DNA of 64,000 bases from Turbatrix aceti (Eukaryota; Nematoda; Chromadorea; Rhabditida; Panagrolaimidae): positions 10,704,193-10,768,192 of the forward strand of contig OZ017768.1 of assembly GCA_963969345.1 (NCBI GenBank). Direction: 5' to 3'. Made by a program: the position numbers and the translations under genes. Positions 23,463 to 34,894 of this stretch are shown in pieces; position 1 is the stretch's first letter; every line of letters begins with the position of its first letter. Under the pieces are notes generated by a model. The model made no database searches and was not told the DNA's origin. It saw nothing but the letters and a program-made list of their open reading frames with translations.

Positions 23463-24639
23463 CTTTTCTCCTCTGAAAAATGTAATGATAAGTAATAAAT
23501 TGGGGAATACACGTTCGACGTGATAAACGTAAACAGAATATGATCAGAGAAAGCACGTCACAAGGTCAGTCTGTCGAGCAGAGATAGATCAGCAAAACCA
23601 AAAGACCAGAAAAAAATGGACAAAAAAGTGGAAAGACAGACGCGTTCAATTTTTGCTTGCAGATGTTCCTGGGCTTTTTACAATATCGCTACGGTATTGG
23701 ATTTCAGCGCTGCATCCGCTTACGGTAGCATGCAGTACCTAGGTGCAATAGGGCCAAAAAAAGTTCATAATTTTATCAGATCACGACTGAACGAATGAAA
23801 AATAAAATTTTGCGCTATTCGTGTTCGTTCCTTCGTTCGGCGTTGTGCCTCTCATTCTCTCGCACCAGCAGCAAAAGCAAGGGGGAGAGCAAGGACAGCA
23901 GCAGTACAGCGCTTCGGGGCGGAAAGGCAAGAGCGAAGAAGAAAAACCGACCGACTTGAATGTACAAACTCGTGCAAGGCAACCGATGCAAAGACAGCCC
24001 GACACACAACCGAGATAACACAAAAAACAGAACACTGGTATGCGTGAGTCCGTATGGTTATTTTCATTCGTGCAAAAAAATAGTTGTGTGTCAGATACGT
24101 TGATTGTGGTACGTGCATTTTTCAAGAAAAAAATACACGACAAGTTGAGTGCACGCAATGTGCACTGCACGACCAAGGTTGGGACCCGGGGGAGCGGATG
24201 AGTTTGCTCGATGATCGGCGCTTTTTGAACGTATTTTTGAATTCTGATTTGTAAATATCGTTATCTTATCGTAAATTGGTGAAGTAGGATGGGGCTTTGT
24301 TATGCGTGCTTTTTTGGATTTTTAGGCTTGTTTCTACGTTTTATCTGCGTGCTCAACTTTTTCTACATCGATTTTTCTGCCTTGCGTTTGTCCTGTTCGT
24401 TGGCTGACTGACTCCTAGAAGAGGGTTTCAGCGTACTTTACTCCCCATGCTGCGTGTCTAGGTAAAAATGTATACTCGACGGTCTTCGCCGGTGATAAGA
24501 CTTTTTTTCCATTTTCTTTACCACTTCGTTTTTCGTTGTTTTGTGTTACGCGCAGTCGAAGCGTGTTCTTTCTTCCTACCGCCGCCCATTTATCACATGC
24601 CGACTACTTTTTTAGGCCTAAGGGGTTGTCAAAAAATAG
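23463..24639. other. Divergent intergenic promoter region of SDHA and CFDP1
   Basis: The two start codons face away from each other across 1.18 kb. The region contains CT-rich and AG-rich patches (23820-24010) and an acceptor-like TTTTTTTAG ending at 24615, 24 bp before the CFDP1 start, which fits trans-splicing. No further gene is supported; the open frames here lack coding character. Confidence 0.5.
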
Positions 24640-25266
24640 ATGGCTACAATCGATGAAATCAACGATGGATACGAGTCGAATGAGGACGACGACTACGAGC
24701 CGACCGCTGCGGAAATCGAAGTTGCCGACAAGACCCAGCAAGAACAAGCTGCGCTGGCCGCTGCAGCAGCGGGCGGAGAAGACCCCTTCGCCAATCGCGC
24801 GGATCCCGATGCCCGTGAGCTCTGGGACGAAGACCGAAAGCGAAAATGGGAAGCTCAGTCTCGCGAGATCTGGGATGACTTTTTGAAGGATCCAGACAGT
24901 GAATCATCGATAGAACAGTCATCTTCGAAGATTTCGGACGGAAAAGTGACAATTGTTCAGAAATATGATTTTTGTGGCAGCGAGGTGACCTGTGAGAGAG
25001 TGGTCGATGCCGCCGAGGCTGAGAAAATCAAGGCTGCGTCGGAGAAGACAAATCACGATCAACCGACGAACAAGCGAAAAAGGATCTCTGGACTGGATGT
25101 CGTGCTGACGAAGCTCGCGAAGCAGCCCCGGATGACCGTCATTGACAAATCCAATACTGACTGGCAAAAGTACGTCAAGAAGAAGGAACTAACCCAGGAA
25201 CTCAACAAATACGATCGCAGTAAAGAAAGCTTCATCGACAATTACAAATTCAAGACTGGTACCTGA
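24640..25266 (+). CDS. CFDP1: BCNT/CFDP1 (Swc5-type) chromatin-remodelling subunit
   Basis: A single uninterrupted frame of 208 residues. The N-terminal 100 residues are very acidic (NDGYESNEDDDYEPT at about 8-22), and a basic nuclear-type patch KRKR follows at about 146. The C-terminal 70 residues are the conserved BCNT domain, with TNKRKRISGLDVVLTKLAKQ-like sequence and the invariant DWQKYV and ELNKYDRSKESFIDN motifs. BCNT proteins are subunits of SWR1/SRCAP complexes that deposit histone H2A.Z. The start at ATG 24640 is just downstream of a TTTAG acceptor and gives the typical acidic beginning. The gene is convergent with the heme transporter. Confidence 0.93.
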   Translation: MATIDEINDGYESNEDDDYEPTAAEIEVADKTQQEQAALAAAAAGGEDPFANRADPDARELWDEDRKRKWEAQSREIWDDFLKDPDSESSIEQSSSKISDGKVTIVQKYDFCGSEVTCERVVDAAEAEKIKAASEKTNHDQPTNKRKRISGLDVVLTKLAKQPRMTVIDKSNTDWQKYVKKKELTQELNKYDRSKESFIDNYKFKTGT

Positions 25267-25697
25267 TTTTTTTTTGTTTTCATGCCTAAAATGGCAATTT
25301 CACGGTTATTTCACGATTTTTCCGTCCCATTTGCAAGGCTTGTAATAAAATTTTTCTCTCTCTTTTTTTGGTAACAGGGGACGTACAAATCACAGCACAC
25401 CCAGAGATAGACTTGCCTTGGAGCAAAATGATTGTACAGACACGCATGTCGATGGGGATGGAATTGAAAATCGTTGGGAAAGCTCGTGTGCGTCGTGAAG
25501 GCGTTGGATGGATGGTTACGATCAATGGTGATGGTCTATGCCGGCGGCGATGAATTATCTTCGTCGCCCACTTCTAGCACGTAGTTTTGCACCACCTAGA
25601 AAGCAACAAGGGTCAGGTAAAAAAATTGTGGACGACAAAAAACCAGGGTAAAAGTAAAAAAAAGCTATGTACAATTTTTTTTTCAATCAAAAAAAAA
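25267..25697. other. Convergent spacer between CFDP1 and the heme transporter
   Basis: A 431-bp AT-rich spacer that should hold the 3-prime untranslated regions of both genes. The short GC-richer part at 25380-25560 has an open frame without recognisable domain. Nothing else is seen. Confidence 0.45.
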
Positions 25698-26836
25698 TCA
25701 GAAAGAATTTTTTTCGAGTCCGAGCTCTGGGTCGGTTACGGTACTGATGGCACCGTAACCCTGTCCAGGTCCACTGCCGGCAGAGGACCTGGCGAGCTGG
25801 TCATCGGAGTCAGAACGATAAATCAGGGGCCACACCTTGTGAGCGTATCGACGGCAGTAGACGGCTGACATCATGGACCACTTGAACGTCATCCAGCACC
25901 AGACAGCGATGATCCAGAGATTTGGACCGTAGAGATCGTCGCCTGAGATGCCCTGTTTCTGGATGCCTGCGAAGACGAGGGAAAGCACCAGCGCGATGAA
26001 GGCGAGCGCCGCAATTATCCAGTCTGAAAACGAGTTTATGAATTCATTTCGGCTGGAAAACAGGATCAAAATAAATAACTTACTGATGATAATGACGGCG
26101 TTGACCTTGGTTTTGGACCAGGTGTGGAACCATTGCTTGTAGTACGCGAGGTGGAGGTAGAAGAGGAAGAGGGCGCACAGAGAGCTGATGTAGCCCATCA
26201 TCGTGGCTCCAAAGTTCTGGAAATCGTAAAATTGATAATTCAAAAAAAAAATTTTTTTTTGATTTTGTGCCAAATTTTGTATCGCAGAAATAATAATTAT
26301 ATTTTTGCGTTTTGTGTAGTTAAAATTTTTTGCATTTTTTTGCCCTAGTTTCAAAGATTCTGGTTATAAATATTTATCATATTTGGTTTTTTACGCAAAA
26401 ATAGCAAAAAAATACATTTCAATGTAAATTTCTGATTGTTAAAATTAAAATAAATAAATTAAAATAAATAAATAAAAATTAATTTCTGATTGAAAATTGG
26501 TACATAATTATGGTTTTGCCCGAATTTAACATTTGAAAAATATTTTATTTATACGTTTCTGAACCGTTCCCCGCTTTTCTGAAGACCAAAATTTCAATCT
26601 TTCAAAAAAAAAACATTTGTGAAAAAAATCAGCGTAAAATACTAAATAGCGCTTCTCTGGCGCACACTCGCATTATCCGATCCTTACTATCCTCTTTTGT
26701 CCACCCTCAACCACCACGTTTCACAAAAATTCTTTGAACTCACCTGGTATCTCGCAGCAAAGACGCTTCCAGCCATAATACCGGCAGAAACGCCAAGAAG
26801 TGCCCACACATATTTGATCGTCTTCGAACAATGCAT
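25698..26836 (-). CDS. HRG-1-family heme transporter
   Basis: Exons 26836-26744, 26216-26084 and 26023-25698 join in phase to 183 residues with four membrane segments. The N-terminus VWALLGVSAGIMAGSVFA matches the first HRG-1 segment. TM2 has LFLFYLHLAYYK with the conserved His (His53). The block GPNLWIIAVWCWMTFKWS is the diagnostic third-loop to TM4 signature of HRG proteins. The following VYCRRY stands where HRG-1 has the FARKY heme-interaction motif and is divergent. C. elegans HRG proteins carry heme across the gut plasma membrane or lysosome-related organelles, because nematodes cannot make heme. The tail is Ser/Gly-rich with an acidic LGLEKN end; the sorting compartment is not predictable. 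Which C. elegans HRG is the orthologue is not resolved. Confidence 0.9.
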
Positions 26837-27105
26837 GTTTACTTCAAATCCACGAAAAAACAACAAAAACAGAGTATTACAAGTCAGTAGTACCGGGAGA
26901 TCCGAAAAGACAGTCTGGATTCAACGAGGAACCCTGTAGAAGTGAAAAAAGCGTCTGCAAAACCCCCTCAGTTTCACGAAGATCGCACAAACCACGCCTC
27001 CGAAATTGTCTCTTTCACGGTTACATCATATTATTCGAACATATGACGCGACACCCGCAGTGCAGCAGACAGAAGCTTATCAGATGTGCTTTACCTGGCG
27101 TGCAC

Positions 27106-28278
27106 CTAGGAAAAGCCATGCTTCCGGCAGACCGCGTCGAAGACAGATTCGTGCTCGGGTCGAACAAAGTTCCGAAAGCCTGAAAAAATGGCCAAAAATA
27201 GTAAAAAATGGGTTTTTTTGCAGGGTAACGGTTGTTGATTTTCGACCGTGGACGCGGTCGACAACGATTAATGTCAACAACAACGAGGGAGGGAAGGTGA
27301 GAGAGCGCTCACGCCTCAGCGTGAGTTGAGGAGAGCACAGTCGGGGTGGGTGCAGGGACGATCGTTCGGACGACGACTTACCGGTTAGAAAGGCAGCATC
27401 GATGGACGCGGCGAATCGCAGAGTTGGCAGCACGGCGGCGAGGTCACGCTGGGAAGCATACGTTCGCAGGGCGGTCAGGAGCTGGGTTTTTAGAGGGTCT
27501 TGGAGGAGCTTTATCTAAAGAAAGCAGATATAACTGACTTTTTTTCATTAAAAATTTTTTATATTTATGTAGTAAAAAAATTATTTTAATAAAAAAACAT
27601 CACGAAAATGTTAAATTTTACAAAAAATAATTTTTTGGATAGAATTTTTATTACAAATCCGAAATGTTTATATCGTGACACAAAATTTTGGAGTTAAAAA
27701 AATCTTTTTTTTTCTAAAAAAACTTTAATTTTCAGATTTTTTTAGCTGTAGCAAAATTTTTTATCCGGGTATCAAAAACCAAAAGTACCGTAAAAAACCA
27801 CACAAACGACCAATTATTAACTTTTTTCTTGAATGTCGGATAAGCCGTCTCGGCCAGGTGATAAGCCCTAGCTAGGCCAAAGATGAAGTCGCTGATTATG
27901 TACGCCCTGCTCACTCACCTTTTGCCGGTACTCCACAACGGCCAGGCCGTCGACTTTAGACTTCTTAGCCGTGCCGGGTCCTGAACCTCCTCCTCCGCCC
28001 CAGTTGCTGCCGATGATGGCATTGTCCTGATTTTCAGTCGTCTTCGAGGCTTGTTTTCGTTTCAAAGGGATGACTGCCGGCTTGAACAGCGGTTTACGTT
28101 CTTCTTTTTGCACCGGGGCCACCGTCGCCGCAGCCGCCGCTGACGATGTTGAAGAAGAAGAAGACGTTCCAGGAACGGGAACGGGAACACTGGTGATTGG
28201 TGAAGTTTTTAGTGTCTTTGGTGCACCGCCGCTCGGAGTAGCTTGGAAATACGATTTATCATGCGCGTATGATTGAAC
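27106..28278 (-). CDS. rtel-1: RTEL1 C-terminal region (harmonin-N-like domain exons)
   Basis: Three exons, 28278-27919 (120 codons, phase 0 to 0), 27514-27382 and 27179-27106, read as one 188-residue stretch ending in a stop. The first exon is a Ser/Ala/Gly-rich linker with basic patches (KRKQASK). The other two give LLQDPLKTQLLTALRTY, then FRNFVRPEHESVFDAVCRKHGF. This matches the harmonin-N-like domain at the C-terminus of RTEL1, whose signature is FxxFVRPxHxxxF. There is no start codon with a plausible N-terminus. The helicase part of RTEL1 lies on the same strand, ends in phase 0 at 39569 and lacks this domain, so I infer these are its last exons across an 11.3-kb intron. An independent small harmonin-domain gene is the alternative. 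Confidence 0.72.
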
Positions 28279-31200
28279 CTGTCAAAAAAAGTGTTCTTGC
28301 ATGATTTTTTTTGCGTTTTGTCTTTTTTTCACCCCCATTCGCTATCAATCAAGCACCATGCATGCGACTTCTCAGAGGCACGCAATGGGTACTATAGATA
28401 AACTAAGTATACAATCACCTGTCATGACACATTGGGAAGTGTAATTACTCAAAGGCGTGGTGACAGTTCATTTTGATTTTTGACCGAATTTTGATTTTCT
28501 TCAAACAGGCAAAACTTGAATTATTTAGGGGTTGAAAAGTTATGCAGCATATTTCTTATATTTTTTTCATTGTACCGTACCCGAAATCGCTAAAAATAAC
28601 TTCTTTTATCCCCTGCTCATCCAATGTAAAAGTTTTTTGTCATCAAACTACAAAAAAATGTAGTCTCATTTTTTCTCGAAAATGAGAGGATCCTGCTTCA
28701 TTCTTCCACTCACTTCACAGAAGCCAAAAAAATACTCTGACTAATCGGGCAAAAGTCAATCCAGTGTCCTCTTTTGCTAGCTCTCCGCCGATTAATAAAC
28801 CGCCTACCAAATGCCACCTCACCTCGGCACACCTCACATCCCCTTTCCTTGAAGCCAGAAAATACTAAATATCCACCACAGGTTTTCTAAATCCGGCCGG
28901 CCGCGCCTAATCAGGGCAACCGAAACGAAACATCCGCTCCTGCGGCACCGGTCGGCATGAATGAAATAAATTTTTTTATTTTCAATTATTGTTTTGCAGC
29001 ATCCAGTCTTGCATGTTTTTTTTTGGCGCCAAAAATGTAAGGTGTTTGCCAAAGAATTTGTTGAATGACAAAAGTGAACAAAAAAACATAACAAGTGTTT
29101 TGAGGGTAAATAAATAATTTTTTATTATTAGAAAAAAATGACTGAATCTTTTTTTTTGTATCGGTGCACACTTTTACGTTAAAGGGTACAAAATTGCGTC
29201 AGAGACAAAATGTAGAAACGGATAAGAAAAATTGTGTTTGGAGTTGTCAAAATCCTGGTTCGCATACGAAGACCAGTAAAAATTATGAAAAACATATTTT
29301 TTTTGGAAAAAATCATCAGGGGTCCCGAAAATCAAACCAAATCAATTAATTTCGACAAATCCATTCATAATTCATTCCTCTTATCAGTTTCAAAATTGCA
29401 TTTCTTATGTTTTTGCTTACGCATGAAATTCAATTTTGTAACATTCTAATACGTAACCAAAACGTCTATTAATCTCCTCGGTACGAAGAACGGATACACT
29501 TCAATTTTTTCTTATCCGCAAATATGTTTATCCATTTGTAAGCTACCACGTAACCAACCCATGTAGAATTGTCATGCCCTCGTTTTTTCTTGTCCACACA
29601 TCCTGTATTATTGAGCACAGATGCCTGGCTGCCTGCCTGCCCGGTTGGCCAATTTGGTGGGGCACATAAATATAAAAATATTATTTATGTACATTCATCC
29701 AGCATTGTTCCATGAGTGGATATCATACTACAACAATGACCCCTACCAACCAGCTGGGCTGCCATGAGGAGTACCAGTCTCTAAACCACCTTGTCTTGTT
29801 AAAATATGCTCAACTGTCCTTTGTAAATCGTATAATACCTCACCTGGTTTACGGATAGCGGTTTTTGAGCACTAACATTATCCTAGTAGCGTGCGTCAAG
29901 GTTAAGTGCAAAGTGGCCAAACTACAGAAGATGAACTCGTACCTAATCCCACGCCTTTTCATTCAGAAACTCGAGTAAGATTAACTGTAGTATCCCTATG
30001 GCTTTCCTAATCCCGGGGATATGCTTAAGCCCAGACGTCATTAAAGGACAGAAACCATAGATTCCACATCCTAAATGCTTCTTGGGTATATAAATCCCAA
30101 AATGCATCGTAAACTCATCTACACTTGAATGCCTATGAAGCATTATTTCAATCGTCTCCGTTGGTTATTCACACTGGCCAGTACTTTGCATTCATTTCGC
30201 TTTCGTCCCCCACAAAAACGGAAAAGAGATGAAAAACGAAAAACGACGGTGGTCACTATTTTACACGTTTCCGTTCACACCGGCTCTTTTCCTTTCCCAC
30301 TATTCATTCACCTTTTCGTTCTTGAAGAAGTTTTTCGAAAAAGTAGTTGTACAAAAATAATACTGCAGTTCACCTGTTCACCTGGACCTAGTAAAAGCTA
30401 TATACGGACACGGGCAATTTCAATTGAACACTCAGCACTCCTTTCCTTCATACGAGGAAAAGGTGTGCTCGAGGGGGCAGGGGGGGTGGTCCTCTCGCGC
30501 AACCAGAACTATTACCAGCGGAAAGTTACTAGTTGCCCGCTGGACAGGACACTGACAAAATTGCGACGTGTTTGGCGTCACGCTTCGACGCTTTTTACAC
30601 TTATGATTTTAGATAGCTCTTGCAACAAACGCAGGCACACCGGAGGGAGTATTATCCAATTGCTTGCAAGAGCCGAGCCTATAAGACGGAGGGGGATGCG
30701 CGAAAGGACAAAACAACCTGGCGCGTGGCTAAGCGGCTTTTTATTCTGTTTAATAAATATTAGCTGGGTCACGCACATTCAGTCTGACCCAGTCAAATTC
30801 ATTTCATTTATTATTTAGATAGCTAGCTTGTCAATTGTCAATTTTGTGCACCGTTTGATCCTGATACAACAATGTTGCTTGTCCTTGTTATTTTTTGTTG
30901 TAGAGTCAGACTTTGTATTTATTAAAATGTTGTTGCCTTCATTCTTTTGCTAACGCATCTGATGCGTTTGAAAAAAGGTTACAGAGATCATTTCACCTGC
31001 TCCCTCTTTTTTTGGCGTGTTTATTTATTCCAAGGTTGCTCATGTACCATTTTTTAACCAATGTGCATACGCGGCGGCTCATTGGTTTTGGTTCAAAAAA
31101 CCTTTTTTACTCGAATTAAAAAAAGTCAAATCCTCCGTAAATTTTGAATAAAAAAATTATTTTTATGTTGTCGGTTTTTTTCTTTGTAACTCAACTTGAC

Positions 31201-34200
31201 TCAACTCAACTGAGCGCGTCATCTGCTCATCTGTCAGTCATTTTTGACGCCAAAAGCTCTTTTTCAACCATTTTTTGTTAAAAATTCCTATTTTTTAAAA
31301 TCTGATGCCAAACCGTCAAAACAACAACGTGAAAAGTCAATTAACTGGCGCAACAGACTGTTTTGATTCTCTTTGCATGCTCTTTTATTTTTTCCCAGTG
31401 TGTTTTTAGTTCATCAGTGACTTTTCCTCTTTTTTCTTCGGCTTGCAAAACAATGCATTGTACTATAATTTTTTTTCGGCGCTCAAATAATTGATTTATG
31501 GGTTACTTTTTTTTGTTGCTCTCCCCCATTTGTGACACTGTCTGTTCCGTTAGAAGAATCCAAAAAATTCCACGGATTTTGACCTTTCAACTTTTTTTTG
31601 TGCCAGAAAAATTATGCCAATTTTCGCTATGTGCCGGTTACAATGTCAAGCTCTATTTGAACGTAATCGAGTTTAAAAAATCACAGAACCAAATTATGCG
31701 TCAGAGAGACTAATTTAGTAAACTTGTCTGTGTGCCCGGTCATGCATGCATGCCTGCACCTGATCCATTACCCCCTTAAAAAATTAGTGGCTTCCCCAAA
31801 AACAAGCCATTATTGCCATTCTTTGTTCGTTCTCTGCCCCCTCCCGGTGCCTGTGAAAAAGTAAAAAACTGGAGCACGCATCAAGTATGCATCCATCACC
31901 ACCACCCCCAGTGGCGACAAGAAGAGTGTCCACTTGCCTCTTCTTGCGTCCCCTTGGTCTTGGTGGTCAGTCGTCGAACAATGTTTTTGTGTTATTGTTG
32001 ATGATGCCCTCTGGGTGACGGCGGCACCCGCAAAGAGCCAGTCGGTCCCGTCCCAGTGGTCTTTTTTGTTTTATCCATTATTCCTACACAAAAACTCCCC
32101 TCTCCCATTCTTCATCGCCTTTCGTTCGTTGACCACACAAGGCTTATCTCTAAGTAAGCCCCTCTTTTCACACGTACATGCTACTTGTCATGCTTTCTTC
32201 CTTCCTTTTTTTCCCGTATTCGTCACCCGTCACCCAACAACAACAAACATCAGCAGCAACAAAGTACTATGAACATATTACATGGGATGGTACTGTGTCC
32301 TGTGATGTTTTGAACACTTGACTTCTTAAGAACGGGAACTCATCGTCATCTGGGATTATCTTATGAACCGTACAAATCTGTCTGCCGGATATTAGCTGAG
32401 ATCCGATTGGTTTCTGTGGTCAACGGATCGATATTTAAACTCAAAAAACATATACTGTTTGTTTAAACAGAGTGGGATATTGAAAATAAAATTTCAATCA
32501 TAGCTAATTGGAGTTTCGATAGACGCCATTCAGCCATGATAAACATTTGTTAAACCTGTTTGAATGCTCAAACATGTGTTTGCGTTATCCAAAAAATTCG
32601 GAAACTTTGCTTTCGAATTTTTCATTACACCCCTACAAAATTTCTAGCCACGTGATAACGTCAATCAAGATGCCATTATCACCTTGCCATCCATTTCCAC
32701 GCGTTAAAATCCCCTAAAAGATACAAAGTGCCTTTGAAACCGGCACTTTCTCCCTTCCGACCCCGCATGCAAGCCCCCCCTTACGTATGTATACCAACTG
32801 CGAGCTCGTCTAAAAGCCCACAATAGTGAGATTCCCCGATGGGACCCTATTTCATGTAACAAAAAAATGATATGCGTCGAAATCCGTCCATAAATTCATG
32901 TCATTCAATTCTTTTTTTTCTGAAGACTGGAAAAATTTCGACGAGCCAGTTTCGGCTAAAAACTTGCCAATTGGCAATTAAATAAAAAACAAAAGACAAG
33001 ACATGAAGCATGACGTCTGTCTAACAACTTTTTTCTACTGCGTACAACCTCCATCCAGGCCAGTTCGTCTTGAAGGCTCTGTTTTCTGTCTCCTGTCACG
33101 TCTCAAATAACACAGAGTTCCACGTTCTTCGTCGAAAATTCCACTCACACCACTTCCCCCCTGCCAAATCCGTCCAGTCGATCCTCCTCTTCTCCAACAA
33201 ATTCCCACAAAGCTCAACAGAAGACTTTCCTCTTCTGTTGAGCCATGCAGTCAGTCAGCCTATCCTTTTTTCATATTTCGCTCTTTTTTCTTTCCTCATG
33301 ACCGATTACAACACACGTCGTCGTCCTCCCGTCGTCTCCTTCCCGCTTCCTTCAAATAAATGACAACAAAAACGTTGTGTTGTGAACATAAAAAAATATT
33401 ATAACTGAAATTCCAAGCGGGACTTGCTTCAGCTATTATTTGCAAGTTTTTGTATGTATGCTTTTATCTTCGTACAACCGTATCGAATTCCGTGCTGCTA
33501 CTGACTGCTGTTGCAGGTTCTGCTGCATTCCTTTGCCTCAAAAAAACTTATGACAACATAAACGACTTTGTGATGATGGAACAAGAGCGGGATCATCATC
33601 ACAAAGGATCATCACTTGACTCGTCGCCCATGAATGTTTTCTTCCTAGCTAGCTGGCTTACCTCATTGGCGCCCTCGTAATTGCTCCCATTTCAAATCAT
33701 GTTCAGGTTTTTGACGACTATTTGTTGTTTTGGGAACCGCTGGAAGCCAATCCAGAAAAAAACTTTTTAGCATTGCGTTCAAAGTATTTTTGTTCGGAAT
33801 CCTGCGTCATCCGCATAATTTTTTTCATCTATTATTTCATTGTCAAAGTTCATTTGGTAATCATAGTGCATAGTGCCATGCGTTTATCTCTTTTGTCCTT
33901 TCACGTGAACACACATCCGACGTCTGTTGACGCATGCATGCCCGCAGACCAGTACTATTTTTTGTATTGTTAGTATATTTTGTTTTTTGTTACCGCAATT
34001 CATTTTCAGTTTTTTTTTTGGCAAGTCAAGTTTTTTTCGCCCAGCTCTTTTCCCCTCCCTTCAATTATAAATTGAATTTAGTGTGTGTTCTTGCAATGAA
34101 TGAAAAACTCAGTCAACCGATGTATAAGTAAGCTGGCCGGGCCCTGGCGAGGCCATGTATGGGCAGCAACAGCGACATCAGGGGCAGACTCGTTTCTTCT

Positions 34201-34492
34201 TCTTCTTCGTGGTTTTTTCTTTCTCCCGCTGGCGAGGTTCACGCTCTCGGGCAATTAAACTTTTCTTTTGGAAAAAATTGTCATTTTTGTTCATTTTTTC
34301 GTCTTGTTGAGGGTTTTTTTAACAGATATTTTTTTGTGTTAAAATTTTTTTCCCAGTTCAAAAAAAAATTTTTAACACAAAAAAATTATTTTTTTTCTTT
34401 AAATAATTTTTTTTTTATTTTTGAAAAACGTCTTTAATTAACAAAAACTCAATCAGTCAACAAATCAAAAACCTCCATTTTTTTCTTTCTCC

Positions 34493-34894
34493 AGTGTAAC
34501 ATCGCCTTCGCCTTCATCGCCCCCGGAGGCGCCTTCAGATCGCCTTCGCCTCCGGAGGCGAAGGCGAAGGCGAAGGCAAAAAATTGATCGCCTCCAATTG
34601 CCTTCGCCTCCATCGCCTTCAGACCTTTACAATTTTGAACAAAAAATCTGAATGGCTTTAAATTCTAACCACAAATAGTCAAAAAACAGTTTTACCACTT
34701 TATTTAATAGAATTAAAAGCCTTCTATTATCATAATTTCGCTTTCTGCTATGATTTTGTAATAGAAAATTTGAGAATTGACACCAAAGGCACCTCTGATC
34801 GCCTCCGTCTCTGGAGGCGCCTTCATCGCCTTCGCCTTCGCCTCCGGAGGCGAAGGCGAAGGCGAAGGCAATAATTTTGGTTTGCGTTACACTG
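34493..34894. repeat. Fold-back element with GGCGAA hexamer arrays
   Basis: The block is bounded by CAGTGTAAC (34493-34501 region) and its inverse GTTACACTG (34886-34894). Inside each end are arrays of GCCTTC or GGCGAA hexamers. These contain perfect palindromes centred on CCTCCGGAGG: 26 bp at 34541-34566 and 40 bp at 34826-34865. The middle is AT-rich. It looks like a non-autonomous inverted-repeat transposon; CAGTG ends recall hAT elements, but no 8-bp target duplication is visible. Confidence 0.65.

Noticed and set aside
23781..24176. 131-codon minus-strand frame between SDHA and CFDP1
   Set aside because: Cys/Ser/Leu-rich translation of a purine-rich tract, not matching any family; likely promoter DNA.
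30129..30818. 229-codon plus-strand open frame inside the putative RTEL1 intron
   Set aside because: No domain, no signal or membrane layout, odd composition, no plausible splice sites or leader; judged chance.
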